Source of the DNA: Tetmemena sp. SeJ-2015 | Lineage: Eukaryota > Ciliophora > Spirotrichea > Sporadotrichida > Oxytrichidae | DNA length: 64,000 nt | Reading direction: 5' to 3' | NCBI GenBank assembly: GCA_027382625.1 | Contig: JAJKFJ010021427.1 | Span: forward strand, 1-64,000 | In this document: piece by piece, positions 1-13,102 of the stretch | Numbering within the stretch: position 1 is the first letter of the stretch | Layout of the letters: each line of letters opens with the position of its first letter | The notes under the pieces: model-generated | What the model was told of the DNA's origin: nothing | The model's input: only the letters and a program-made list of their open reading frames with translations | The model's database searches: none | Program-made: the position numbers and the translations under genes

Positions 1-1229
<1,229 letters not shown>

Positions 1230-1795
1230 AGCAATTAAAATTACTCTTACCAAAGTAGAGAACTCAAGCATTAGTACTAAAAAATGAGTGATCAAACACG
1301 AATTCACAAAATTAAATAATATATTTTTAGTTACAAAACACGAGCTACGAAAAATGACTCATCAAACAATAGTGCTCAAACATGAGTTACGAAACATTAT
1401 CTATGGAATATGAATTGCGAAACATGAGTTACGAAACACGAATCACGAAACAAAAGTAATGATCATGACTTAATTAACACGAATTATGAGCACGAGAAAC
1501 TAAACACAAGTCACAAAAAATGAGTAGGAACATGAGTTACGAATATGAGCTACGAAATACGAATTTTTAAATATGAGTCACCAAACACGATTTACGAAAA
1601 AGTGAGTCATCAAAGATGAATGCTCAAACACTAGTTACGAATAATGAGCTAAGAAACACGAATTTTTTTAAATATGAGTAGGAACACGAGTTACGAATAT
1701 GAGCTACGAAATACGAGTTTTTAAATATGAGTCACCAAACACGAATCACCAAAAAGTGAGTCATCAAAGACGAACCCAAGTTGCGAAGTATAAAT
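1230..1795 (+). repeat. Degenerate tandem repeat (units around ACGAGTTACGAA)
   Basis: The stretch is built from imperfect copies of short units such as ATGAGTTACGAAACACGA and AAATATGAGTCACCAAACACGA. A longer unit including GGAACACGAGTTACGAATATGAGCTACGAAATACGA recurs at about 1528 and 1679. No protein is suggested. It looks like local satellite-type DNA. Confidence 0.8.
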
Positions 1796-3570
1796 TATCA
1801 AGCATGTTGAATCGATACTTGAGATTTCAATCTTGATTTTCAAGCATGATCGAGGGTTAAAGTTTGAATCCATACTTTGATACTAATAATCAGAGTGACT
1901 AAGTTTTATTTTGATCAAGATCTTTGATTGCTTGAGCGATAGCCATTACCAACTCTTCTCTATAACGCGAATGTTAGAGTTGCAACGAGAATGATAAACT
2001 TGTAAACGAAGAATGTAAACTTACTTGCTGTCAACCTTTGCTTCTTAAATTTTTGTTTAAGTGACCGAAAATTTGTTCAACCAAGTTCAGCCAAGGTGAG
2101 TATTGCGTATTGAAGATAACATGATTTTTTATTCATTTAGGGAGGATGACCTCACCAACGGACTACTTAAGTGAGACACCAAATGTAAACTTTATAATTG
2201 TTTATTAAAAATTCAGACGGCAGAAGGCTTTGCCTCGAGACAATTCTAAACTTCAATCTTTTAAATGCTAATAAACTTAAGAATATAACTACTTTTTATG
2301 GACTATAACAGATAATAAATTGGTGTCGCATTGTATTATTCAATCAAGAAGCTCTTTCTACACTTTCAGACTTCAATAAACTCGCTACACCTTAAATTAG
2401 AAATGAAGAAATGAAAGTTTGGTAAGGAAGCTCTTTCCATTTTTCAATTTAATTTATTGAAGAGTCCAAGCTTGCAAGAGCCACAATGCTCACTAATTCA
2501 AATAGTTAATGCGAGGTAAGTTGTGGAGCCTAGAGATATTTCTTTTCATTTTATTTATTGAAATCAAACTCCACTTTGCTAAATTTATCTGCATTTGGTA
2601 TAAAGTTCTAGGCACCTCACTTTAAAATGAGACAAGCCAGCTCCATTTATTTGTAGCAACTAAAATGTAAAACTCTCTCAGTTCCACATATTTTATCTCT
2701 CTTCACAGGAGAAATCAATTCAGTTCTCATTTATTTCACGGAACTGTGAAGGATATTTAAATGTATGTACTGAGAAAGTCTCTCGTCTTCGCTCCATAAA
2801 AACAATTTATGTAACTATGTTAACAAGGGTAAGTCAACTTTGATTAGATGGCGCCAAGCTCAAACACTCCATAACACTTTGCAATAGATAGCAATTCCAC
2901 GAGAGGATAGCCAAAGACAACCTACTTTATGCCTAACAGACAAGACGTGTAAGAAGTACCTAGCACGGTCGGCTCTTTTATATAAAGAAAGTCGGGGGAG
3001 CAGCACTTCGCAAATGAGTGGCCACTCAAATTTAATTTAGCTATGGAGATCCCCGTTGAGCTAAATTAAAAGATTGATAAGCAAATTGCGTTGGAGAAGC
3101 TAGATGTGAGTAGTAATTCACAGTGAAAGTTTCAGTTAAGAGGTTGAGTTGTTAGAGAAGAGAGAGAGTTATGAGTGTGAGGAAGACTTAAAACTTAAGA
3201 ACGACACAGCTCTGCTTGTTTTCAGAGAAGTAGTGTTTTCTGTTTCAATGTGAATCAATATCAGAGTAATATAATTGAGAGATTTGCAATGTTAGTAAAA
3301 TTACAGAGACATTCAGTCTTTCCACAGACTGTGAACTAACTCAAACCATCGTTAACATCAACATTGAACTACATAGACATACAAAACAGACTTGGCTATA
3401 TCTGATTTCCATATCAGATTGAATCTGAGTTGTTGAGAGATAAGATATGCTGACTTGAAGTTTTACTTCATGTTTGCTTGTAACGAGAGACTTAATCCAA
3501 TGTAGTCAATAAAAAATTTTGAAATCATAATTATATATTTAATAAAGATGTGAAAGTAGTTTAAGGATAT
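1796..3570. other. Stretch without a recognised gene
   Basis: Less AT-rich than most intergenic DNA here, with many short broken frames on both strands. It lies directly upstream of the transposase-like remnant and could be the decayed front part of the same mobile element. I could not identify a protein or terminal repeats. Confidence 0.35.
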
Positions 3571-4900
3571 CATCGACGAAGCAACTAACCTCTGAGAGCA
3601 ATAATGAAAGTAACGAGAGAAGCTTAAACAGAAGCAGTGTCAGTGATCGAAGTGAGACCATCATCTCAAATACCTTGCTCGATACTAAAGTACGTGGACC
3701 TTTTAGAGAGAGCTTGATTCAAAATCGGCTCAAGATTGTTAAGCTATGGACACTAGTTATCATTCACTCTCACGTTGAGCGCAACCATGAAGGAGTATTC
3801 AAGAGCGAGACACGATATGCGAATCCCAACAGTTTGTCAGAGTTGAGAAGGTGGGCTTATCATTGATCTTCCTCAGTGTGATATTCAAAGCAAATTCAAC
3901 AAACACAATGAAGTCTCCAACTTTGAGAGTGATGAAACATTGATAGAGTATCTACGAACTATGTTCTTGAGCATCAAGCAACACAAATTAGAGAAGAAGT
4001 AAAGCAACTCTTCTCAACAAACAAAACTCATTTTCAAGCTCTGCCTTTGGATCAGACATGAAGGAGGGATCCTGTGCAGAGGGGTCTCGCAGCAATCTTA
4101 AACAGAAGCACAAAATTTTTGGAGCCAGAGTTGGATGAACTTATAATATCAATCATCATTGAAAAGCATAGTTAAAAAGTAGTTTGATATGGAGCAACTC
4201 GTTAAGCGACTCAACTTCAATGAATATGTCAAACCTAAGACGATAGCGAAGGAAGCAAAGATGTCTGGTGATGTTGTCAAGGCAATCATTGTGAAATCAA
4301 AATGCATTATGCATGAGAATGAGAAGCGTTATAACGGGTTACAGTCGAGTTAAGTTGTGCTAAACGATTCAACGGAGATTAGAAGTTGGTGGAGTTTAGC
4401 GAGATGAATTCAAGTTGCAGTTCAGTTTTTACCAGAATTCTAATCTCAAGTATTCAGATCCCAACTTCGATGAGTAACCACAGTAGTTTGCGAGACTTCT
4501 CGGGCAGTTCTTGTTCGAAGACTTCGTCATCACCAGCATTGACGAAAGCAATTTTAGATCTGACAAGGTGAAGAAGAGGCAGTGGAGGTTGAACAACAAC
4601 ATCATTCGCCGTTATCTCATATATCAACTTGAAAGTAGATTAGGCAACGGGAGCTAAAAAGGCAGCGAAGATGAGAGAGATAAGGAACATCAAATTGAAA
4701 TATAATCAAATCAGATATAGAATTGATAAATTAATACTTGATAATAGAATATAAATGATGAAGTGCTATCGCAAACCGCACATCAGTTTCCAACTCCACG
4801 AACTGCAATAAGGAAAGAACATGCAATGCAGTAGATAAGTTCAGTGCGGAGACGAATCAATTGATTCGATTTGATGAGCGCAGTATGTATATTCAGATTT
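3571..4900 (+). pseudogene. Decayed Tc1/mariner (TBE-like) transposase
   Basis: Plus-strand frames with TAA/TAG as Gln give coding-like but frameshifted protein. At 4191-4310 a segment beginning MEQLVKRLNFNEYVKPKTIA continues into KEAKMSGDVVKAIIVK and resembles the helix-turn-helix of Tc1/IS630-type transposases. About 110 codons later, near 4525-4570, the motif ITSIDESNFRSDKVKKRQW fits the region around the first catalytic aspartate of the DDE domain (D-E-S-x-F). A coding-like stretch continues at about 4770-4890. The frame shifts between helix-turn-helix and DDE parts, so this is either a broken copy or one cut by very short IESs. By family knowledge it could derive from a telomere-bearing element (TBE), a Tc1/mariner relative abundant in Oxytricha germline DNA. 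I did not see C4A4 ends. Confidence 0.55.
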
Positions 4901-4930
4901 GATGTATTATTAAATTGAAAGTTAAATTCA

Positions 4931-5431
4931 GACGCACACACCGGCACTAGGCACGGTCGCCCTTTCCCTGAAGGCTTTCTGGAATCCATTGTCTGGTGGG
5001 TGAGTGCTTAAAAGAGGCAAGGGATAATGGCAGCCGAAGCCCTGGGGAAGGTGGTTGAGCTGCTCACTGGCGAGATAATCAAAGGTGAGTGGTTCCCACT
5101 CACCCTCCTAATCCTGTTAGGCGTGGAGGGATGTGATCTATGGGCAAACACTCAGTCATGCAGTTGGACAGCGAAGCCAGACGCTACGGAGCAGCAACTT
5201 GCTCTCGGTCCGAAGCTACCGGATTTTTTTTCTCTTTTTAGGTTTTTTTGGATGGTCTGCAGAAGAGGGCTTCTGCTCAGAGTGTGAGGTGGCGGGGATG
5301 CCACGTGTCTAATATCCCTATTCGGCTGGTAGGTTTGTGTGCGTCAGAAAAGTGCGTCACAGCAATATCATTGACGTCACGGCCTATCTTATTTATGCCG
5401 GGGGCCCTTAATTCCCTTAATTATTATTATA
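4931..5431 (+). mobile_element. GC-rich dispersed repeat, copy 1
   Basis: About 500 bp, clearly richer in G+C than the surroundings and highly similar to 10783-11290; its 3' half is similar to 32516-32749. It starts near GACGCACAC..CCGGCACTAGGCAC and ends in ATGCCGGGGGCCCTTAATTCCC followed by an (ATT)n-like tail, as in many retroposons. It contains a short frame starting MAAEALGKVVELLTGEIIKG, nearly identical in copy 2, but no recognisable enzyme. A SINE-like or other non-autonomous element is the best guess; target-site repeats around this copy are not clear. Confidence 0.7.
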
Positions 5432-5710
5432 ATTTTTATTCAGATAATATTTTTTATTTTCAAAATTTTATTTTTTAAATTGAATATATCATAACTCTCT
5501 CATTATTTTTAAATATATTAATTCTAAGTATTTATCATTATCCTATCTTATAATATTTTAATTTTCATACTTATCTCTATTTTTTCATTTCTTCCTTATA
5601 TATATACTCAAAACTTATTTTTCTATTTTATTTTAATTGCTCTTTTCATTTTTATCATATTCCATAAATATTATTATTTTATTTTGAAAAAAACTTAATT
5701 TGTTTTTTTA
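5432..5710. other. AT-rich stretch without a gene
   Basis: Very AT-rich sequence following the tail of the GC-rich repeat. No coding-like frame was seen. It may be part of an IES. Confidence 0.5.
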
Positions 5711-6909
5711 CAGCACCTGTTGTCATGGGTTCCCACGTGGCATCTGGGACAGGTCACACCAGTTATGATCGTGTTTTAGTAGGCGATTAAAAAAGCTTAA
5801 TATATATACCCTAATGGGGTGCTTAATTCTGTTAATCTCATCTAATCTAACAACACCTTTTATCAATTTTAGATTATATCTCTTTGGTTTTCTCTTTCAA
5901 ATCTCTTTTATATTGCTTTTTTATTTAATAAAAGCCAACCATAGATATATTATTTTTATGTTTTCCTATGATAAATTTATCAAATATATTATATTTCATA
6001 CTTTACTCTTTTACTGGTTTACCTCTTCTTCTTATTATAGATGTACGGATTTTTTCTTTGCATTTTCCAGCTGATTGAATAGACTAAATGTTAGACTAAG
6101 GATTTAAAGTTGTTCTGAGCCCATTTAATTTACCCTTCCTATTCATCTTACTAGTAGTAAGGAGGAATTAGTCTAAATGCATATTAATGGATATCCTGTT
6201 TATATTTATGAAGGTTGTGACTTCACATTTTATAAATGTATTTTAATTATGCCTTGAGTAAATTCTTCCTCTTTCTTTATTCTTCTATAAATATTTTATT
6301 TAATAAATCAATTTAATCTAGTTATTCAAGCCTCATTAATATATTTTTTAGAAAACTTCAAGACAAATTAGACAACCTAGAGGCAGAGAAAGACTCAATA
6401 TTTATCATTTAATATTATTATATATATAAATAACGATTCCCTCTCATCTATTTAATTTCCATTTGAATTTATATCATTCCATATTAAATCAAATCATTTT
6501 TATATTTAGAAGTTTAAATTTTATGATTAAAGAAATAACTAATAAATAACTTAGAATTATAAATAATTTCAATAAGTAATCTTAATAATTTATATAATAA
6601 ATCATATTAGATACATTTATTTTTTGAATATATTTCCTCGATTATATTTAAATTATCTTAATACTATTTTTTACACTAAATTATTGATGATGATTTGATT
6701 TTTTAGGATTCTGAAAACAACTCTAGTTTTGCAGCAAGCACTAGTGTTGGAAGTCATACAGATTTACCCTATCTTGCTACTTATATTTAATACTTCTAAA
6801 TTATACAAATTTCATAGCTAAAGGCGCCGAAATAGCTTCTGATAGAGTGAGAACTTCGTTTTCACAAATGAACTACATGAGTTTTGAACTCAGGAGTTTA
6901 TCCACCTGA
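5711..6909 (+). CDS. Hypothetical protein, germline-fragmented
   Basis: Several separated coding-like islands read on the plus strand: 5711-5790 (APVVMGSHVASGTGHTSYDR), 6178-6260 (MHINGYPVYIYEGCDFTFY), about 6359-6400 (QDKLDNLEAEKDS), 6712-6790 (DSENNSSFAASTSVGSHTDL) and 6820-6909 (IAKGAEIASDRVRTSFSQMN) ending at TGA 6907-6909. AT-rich segments between them look like IESs. I assume one gene because orientation and spacing agree, but I did not solve the pointers, so the islands could belong to two genes or be scrambled. The family is not recognised. Neighbours are the GC-rich repeat upstream and a plus-strand gene from 8535. Confidence 0.4.
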
Positions 6910-8534
6910 GAAAAGATTACTCATCAGCAACTTTCTCAACAAATAATTCAAACTAATTTAACAATAGATATATCTTATTTTTTATCGTTTAAAAATAACC
7001 CTGAAGCTAATTAGTAATTAATTTACTCTTTAATTTGATTTTTATATATCAATATATTACATTTTAATAATTAAAAAAATATCTAGTCTAAAATAGTGTT
7101 ATAAAATTTTAATTTAATAAAATGCTTAAAATAAAAATATTAAAATAAATATTAATTTAAATTATAATAAATATAAACAAGAAAAGCTTGAGCAATTCTG
7201 GCTAAAGGAAAAATATAAAATGTTAATTTTAAAGTGTAAAGAGTTTTTGGTCTTTAATGATCGAAGCTTCTTTCATGCAGAATGCATTCATAAAGTTGGT
7301 TCTTTCTTTAAGAGAAAATTAAATTATTAGCGATATATAACTTTGGTTATATATTATATTAAATTTAATTAAATGGTATTAAAATTATGGGAGTTTAATA
7401 ATGTTCATTATAATTCGAAAATGTATTTCATTATACTTATTATACTAGCATCATTTTTAAGGGCGTCGACTAGTAGTTATCAGTTATCTAATAAGAATGA
7501 AATAAAATAATAAGTAAATTGCGTTCATAATATCCAGGCTCTGAGTGTACGATAAATATGGTCAAAGTAGAAACTCATATCAATCTCTGATGAGCTTTAG
7601 AGCAAGATGATAATCGAGGAGAGCATCTATAATTTTAAGTGTTTTTAAGCTAATTAAGCACATTATTATGGCTTAACTTATATTAAATTAAATAAGTTTT
7701 AAGTTATAATTGAAAGAGAATATGAAGCTGAAGAATCTAAATTTAGGTGTTGCTATCTTTTTGACAATAATCATCAGTGGAGCTAGATAGTTAAACTTCT
7801 GTTTCAAAGCCATTTTAATGGGCTCTATGTCTCTCAGACTAATATGCCCTGTTGGTAAGAGATAAGATCAATTATTACGACAGACCATGACTGCTCCTGC
7901 GATTCGGGATACAGATTTCAAATTAGTATCACCATCTAAGTAAGATATTTCTTCTTCAATATTTATATTTAATTAAAGGTTATTAATTTACAGTTGCAGC
8001 ACTAAGTTCGATATGCTACATGGTCACTATCATAATTAAGCTTGTTTCCTTACCTATTCTATATTTTCATCTTAAGAATTAATTGAATTCCTTCCTAACA
8101 TAAATAAAATATTTATTTGTTAGTTTTAAAAATATTATTATTTTAGTTGAAAATTATGTAAAATTTATTCATTTTAAAATGAAATTAAGTTTCATTCTAA
8201 TTATTTGTATTCTGATATAAAATTAAAAGGCACTTACTTTTTGCAATTTTTAGAAACAATTATGTAATAAATTGTTCTAAAAGTTATTAAAAAGATATTT
8301 AATTTTCACTTGATAGATTTTATTTAAAAACATTTGGGAAAATTTGATTGGATAAGAGAGATGGATTTTTAATAGCTTTATAAATGATGAAGGTTGCTTC
8401 AATTATAATTAATTTAGACTTCGTCTTAAATCTCTAAGCAAAAAAGCAAACCCTCACCCGTTCGCTCTCCGTTTACCCCTCATCTTTGACTTTTAAACTA
8501 ACTCTTAAATCTCAAATTATCAAATCTGATCAAT
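6910..8534. other. AT-rich intergenic region with weak coding-like islands
   Basis: Mostly AT-rich. Bases 7260-7310 and about 7790-7935 are less AT-rich and can be read on the plus strand (for example DHDCSCDSGYRFQ), but no start, stop or family could be supported. A short repeat related to those at 1.07 and 47.3 kb lies near 7563-7640. Confidence 0.35.
7563..7645 (+). repeat. Dispersed, coding-like degenerate repeat, partial copy
   Basis: Contains GAAACTCATATCAATCTC and then a frame ALEQDDNRGEHLQFQ. It parallels GAAACTCATATTAATTTT and AIEQATDQGHFSNFN at about 1070-1130. It is shorter than the other two copies, and its similarity fades after about 80 bp. Confidence 0.35.
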
Positions 8535-10090
8535 ATGGAAACCATTTTCACTTCAGCTGCTGACCACTCAAATCTCTTCAACATCAACGCCAACAACTTC
8601 TACTACTAGACTAACGCACCATCTTACATAACCTCTCTTATTTATTATAATAACCTACTCCTCCGCTGTCAAACAAGTAAGATAAGCTCAAATAAATTGT
8701 TTGCTCTATCACTATAATTAACAAACTTCCAATCAGAGTTGCACACTTTTCAACTTCATGTGTAATAATATTACTTCATAAAATAAAAGTGAAAGCTCGA
8801 CCTACATTTAATTCTGTAGACTCCATTTTTAATATTGTATTTAATACTTCATTTCTATTTTTCTGACTCTTAAAACTTAATTTAGTCAATCACCGATAAT
8901 AAGCAAGAAAAACAGTCAAATGCTAAGCCCTTGTCTACTGAGAAAGTCGAAAAGCTAAGGTAAGTCTCTAAAATATACAAATGTTTAATAGATAACAAGT
9001 ATGCAATTTATTTATTCATAAGTCAAATTTTATTTAATTATATAATTAAATTGACAAAAATATAATTAAGTTAAGTTTATTTTTTTCTCTAAAATATTTG
9101 TATAAAGAACTAAAGAATTGGAAAATGATTTCTGCCAAAAAGATCTTAGGAACTAAAGAGACCTATATAAATTAGATTTTAAAAGTCTAACTCTATATGA
9201 TCAAGTCTTTTGTTTCCCTTAGAATGGATGGATAATTTATGGAATGTTGTTTCTGATCCTCATTATGAATTAAATTGAGGCAGAGAAAGAGTCTTTAGTG
9301 AACCAAGTTTACGACTTGAGACAACTTATGCAGAGAGTCAACCAACAAGGAGAAGCAAAGCTAGTCCAAATCAAGACAAAGAATGTAATCATAGTTATTC
9401 AGCAACTCATTTAATATAGTCATCTCTCAGAGCTTAGAAACAAGCGTTGATTCAGGCATTAGATGTAGCAAGAGAAAATGCCTCACATTTCCACGACTTG
9501 AGTGCTTATTGGAGAAGCACATAATGCGAAACAAAACCATCCAAGGATTCTGAAAACACAGTAATAATTAATCTTGGTACTGGATGCTCATCAGTAGATG
9601 ATAGGATTGCGGGGGCAGATATTATTATTTGTGGCTAAGATAACAACAACTGTGAAGGGGAGGAGATGTTTGAGCTTATGCGTCGCTTTGAGATGGCCCC
9701 TAAATCTTCTCAGCAATTGCAACAACAACATCTCTTGCTTCTTCAACCTCATCTTCATTAAATTCATTTTATTAAAGAGCATTTTTAAATACAAAAGATT
9801 ATTTAAATTCGAGAAATTGTATAGTGAGCCTTTTAATTTTTGGATTAATAAATGAATAAATCATATATCTTCTGCCTAAGAATAATAAGTGCTCTAAGTC
9901 TTATTGCTGCTCCTCTCAGTCAAAGGCACAAGATAAAGAGGGTAGAGGCTTTAGAGGTAGTGATTGTGATTAGGATGTCGTATTTTAATTTGAAGAAGCC
10001 GCCAAAAAACCTGAGGCCATAGCTAATTATTATAAGCTTCACTTCAATGAACATCTTAAACAGAGTGAGAACTCAAATCATATTTTAATC
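8535..10090 (+). CDS. Hypothetical protein with zipper-like and Gln-rich segments
   Basis: A start ATG at 8535 opens METIFTSAADHSNLFNINAN. Further plus-strand islands follow at 8880-8960, 9100-9230, 9270-9390, 9430-9770 and 9885-10080. The island near 9275 (EAEKESLVNQVYDLRQLMQR) has leucine-zipper-like spacing, with basic residues in the preceding island, so a bZIP transcription factor is possible but not shown. A later island holds GEEMFELMRRFEMAPKSSQQ and a Gln run; the last contains NNKCSKSYCCSSQSKAQD and EEAAKKPEAIANYYKLHFNE. GTAAGT at about 8963 may be an intron donor. Frame changes between islands fit IESs that I did not resolve. The stop is uncertain. It converges on the GTPase gene that ends at 10273. 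Confidence 0.5.
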
Positions 10091-10272
10091 ATCAAATATT
10101 TTTCTTGCCGCAAAAATTATCTCATTAATTTTCGAAAATCATTCAAAATTAAATTATCAAGAATATTATTCATAGATTTTATTGATTCTAATAGAACAAT
10201 GAAAATACACAAAATTAAATTTGACTTCAGCTATTCCAAAACAATTTTCATTATATTTAGGATTTTAAAATA

Positions 10273-12954
10273 TCAAAATATTAAGCAGTCTTTAGTGCCG
10301 CACATGGGAGGCATAAACTCGTTTCCTTCTCCAATAATCTAAGGTTAGTTTCCCATTGTTTAACCACCTCTAAATAAATAAATTGAGAGTTAGTAGAAGC
10401 TTATCCGTTAAATATTGATGTGGATCTCATTCTTTGCATTTAATCTTAAAGACTTTAAATTTCCTCGTCTTTCCTTTGTACTAACTCCTAGTAGGCTACT
10501 ATATTCATCCTTAGTTCATTCTCTCTTTGCTGTGATTATACTAGTTTCTTTTGGACTTCCTGTAGGAGTGAATCATTTGCAGTACTTTATTTTTATTAGG
10601 ACTCTCCTTTCATCTCTATGATTAGTATAAATAACTTAATATGATAGTTTAAAGTCTCCCTACTTCTAATTCAAGTTATTTTAACTGAAGGTCTTTCTTA
10701 GAGTCTTAAGATTTACTGATCCTTAAAGATCCATCAATTATCTTTTCCATTGATTTAATTAAATTAGAAAGTTAAAATTCAGGACGCACACGACCGGCAC
10801 TAGGCACCGGTCGCCCTTTCCCTGAAGGCTTTCTGGTTTGGTAATCCGTTGGCTGGTGGGTGAGTGCTTAAAAGAGGCAAGGGATAATGGCAGCCGAAGC
10901 CCTGGGGAAGGTGGTTGAGCTGCTCACTGGAGAGATAATCAAAGGTGAGTGGTTCCCACTCACCCTCCTAATCCTATTAGGCGTGGAGGGACGAGATCTA
11001 TGGGCAAACACTCAGTCATGCAGTTGGACAGCGAAGCCAGACGCTACGGAGCAGCAACTTGCTCCCGGTCCGAAGCTACCGGATTTATTTCTCCTTTTAG
11101 GTTTTTTTGGATGGTCTGCAGAAGCCGGGGGCTTCTGCTCAGAATGTGAGGTGGCGGGTGCCACATGTTTAATATCCCTATTCGGCTGATAAGTTTGTGT
11201 GCGTCAGATAAGTGCGTCACAGCAATATCATTGACGTCACGGCCTATCTTATTTATGCCGGGGCCCTTTAATTCCCTTTAATTATAATTATTATTAATTA
11301 TTATAATTATCTTTTCCATTGCAAATTTGGACCAGAGTTCGTACTTAGCCTGACTAGCTACCTTTGAAAAGTAAAGCTTCTCAACTTCTTGCCAGTCTTT
11401 ATAGAAAGAGGAAGTGTCAGTGTAAAAAATAATTTAAAGTATTACTTTGGCAGAATATATTCTCTGTAAAGTTCTGCTAAAACATCTTTTGCTTGTCTAT
11501 CGTGTTCTTGCTTTACTTTAGCTTTAATTTGATCGTACATTTCTTTGATACTTGATTGGAGATTAAGTCTAAACTTGTCTTTACTTGCTTCACTTACACT
11601 TGACTACTCACTTATAGATTTATCTAGGATCGCGACACACTCATTCAAAGTAGTTTTATGCTAAAAATGAAATTTGAAACTATTTAGAAAGAGACTCCAA
11701 ATCTTAAGGTGTGCCATAGTGCTAGATATAATTCTTCATTTGCTTTTGATAGAGTCTACACGCCTTGCTTAAAGCTTATTTGAGTTAACTTTCAACTACC
11801 TCAGTCCATGCGTCATTGATAACTGGAATCGCTCCCTTATTTATTGCTTGAACATATGAGTTAGCAAGTACAAGATAGTCCTGAGCTCTCAATATAGTTT
11901 CATTTACCCTCATTGGTTTAATTCTGTTAAACAAGTAAATTTTGAGTTCCTCTATTTACTCACTGAATTCATCTTTAATTTTCGCCTGATTTTTAGAGAG
12001 ATTTTAAATGTCTCTCTCATCATCAGTTGGTCTGATCATGGTAAAGCAGTACCTATTTTTGAAGAATTGCCTGATAAGAGTCCTGATCCTATTTTTTTCC
12101 ATGATCTTTTGGCTGAAACCTTCCACATCTTTGAGGCAGTTTTCTAAGTATTCATTGGGATTTATTGGGTTTCCATCGCCATCAGCAAGTTCTAAAATGA
12201 AATCTCTTAGCAGCCACAGAAATTAAGGAAAATAGTCGCTTAAATTCTTTTACTATCCTCCTTGTGAGGAATTATTCTACTGTTGATTTCTTTGCACTTG
12301 AATGTTCTTTGCCAAATTAGCGACAAGCGAAAGGCTTTATATAGCATTTTCATCTATAACTCCAACCTAGTTGTATATTAGAAAGCTTGACAAAAGTACG
12401 CACAGTGTGAAAATAATAAATTAATAGTAATCAAATCTTAATGTCATAGTTTTGGTTCTTATCCACTCCTCCTAGTCCTTCGCTATCCATGATATAAATA
12501 TCGAATACCTCTCCATCTTTTTCAATGGTTATTGGCTCACTATAAAACCAAAGACCTCTCGTGCAGGCATTCACTGTAGCATCCACTTAGAAAACTTGCT
12601 AATCTCCAACTAATTGATTCATTAGAAATGACTTTCCAGTTCTATAGCATCCAGTTATGCAAATGACAGCTATTCTATTATGTGGAGAAGTTTGCTCAAA
12701 AATCTTCATGGCTTCTCTGCTAATTTAAAATTGACCACTATCATCAACGCTGATTTAAATAAATTATAGTAGATGAATTATACAGCTCTGGCGAAATTTG
12801 TTTGGGATGTGTTGTTCAATTGATTTTGAGGATTGGAAGTGTTTCTTTGCTGATTTCAGACTGATGTTTGAGTTTAGTTGAGTGAATTTGAGTTAGTATA
12901 GTTAGATTATTGTTGATGGTAAGTCTGGTGGGATTAATTGGTTTGCTTAGACAT
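10273..12954 (-). CDS. Guanylate-binding-protein-like large GTPase with CaaX end
   Basis: GBP/atlastin-superfamily GTPases hydrolyse GTP and self-assemble on membranes. On the minus strand a Gln/Asn-rich N-terminus starts at ATG 12954. Then come P-loop GCYRTGKSFLMNQL, switch-region CTRGLWFYSEP, the Walker-B/G3 motif MDSEGLGG, and the GBP helical-domain start IFTLCVLLSSFLIYNQVGVI. FLWLLRDFILELAD, YCFTMIRPTDDERD and AINKGAIPVINDAW also match GBPs. A Gln-rich coiled coil (LLQEVQKKLVQSQQRENEQR) follows. The end is MPPMCGTKDCLIF before TGA 10275-10273; C-L-I-F is a CaaX-type prenylation motif, as in vertebrate GBPs. Several IESs interrupt it, one carrying the GC-rich repeat. One in-frame TGA near 12857 probably lies in an unresolved IES. 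The function in ciliates is unknown; membrane attachment is inferred. Confidence 0.88.
10753..11321. mobile_element. IES or retroposon insertion in the GTPase gene (GC-rich repeat copy 2)
   Basis: The 17-bp sequence AATTATCTTTTCCATTG occurs at 10736-10752 and again at 11305-11321. Removing one copy plus everything between joins the GTPase frame exactly, AMEK to IIDGSLRI on the minus strand. The segment contains the GC-rich repeat (about 10783-11290), with the same internal frame MAAEALGKVVELLTGEIIKG and an AT-rich tail. The 17-bp repeat can be read as a retroposon target-site duplication or as an unusually long pointer. For the host gene to work, this segment must be precisely excised in the somatic nucleus. 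Confidence 0.8.
12415..12442. other. IES in GTPase gene, pointer ATT (28 bp)
   Basis: On the minus strand GAC-ATT is followed by an AT-rich segment and a second ATT before TTCACACTG. Removing 28 bp gives YDIFTLCVLLSSF, which restores the conserved GBP motif. Read through, the frame hits TGA. Confidence 0.8.
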
Positions 12955-13102
12955 TATTTTAAAATTTATCAAAATACTGTTAACTTTAAGAGATAAGAGT
13001 AATTAATTAAACTAATTCTCAATCATGATTCAAGAGTATAAGGAAGTAAATCCAGTTTGTGTATAATAATTGATTCAAATCCATATTAATTTCTGAAAGT
13101 AA

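Noticed and set aside
4783..4989. 68-codon minus-strand frame across the left end of GC-rich repeat copy 1
   Set aside because: It crosses the border between transposase-like DNA and the repeat, and has no similarity to anything recognised.
9591..9855. Overlapping plus and minus frames near 9.6-9.85 kb
   Set aside because: With TAA/TAG as Gln, a different plus-strand frame (GEEMFELMRRFEMAPKSSQQ) is clearly the coding one.
10887..11189. Reading frame MAAEALGKVVELLTGEIIKG.. in GC-rich repeat copies 1 and 2
   Set aside because: It is conserved only because the repeats are nearly identical. It lacks any recognised domain, and neither its downstream frame nor its end is conserved between the two copies. 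I treat it as part of a non-autonomous element.
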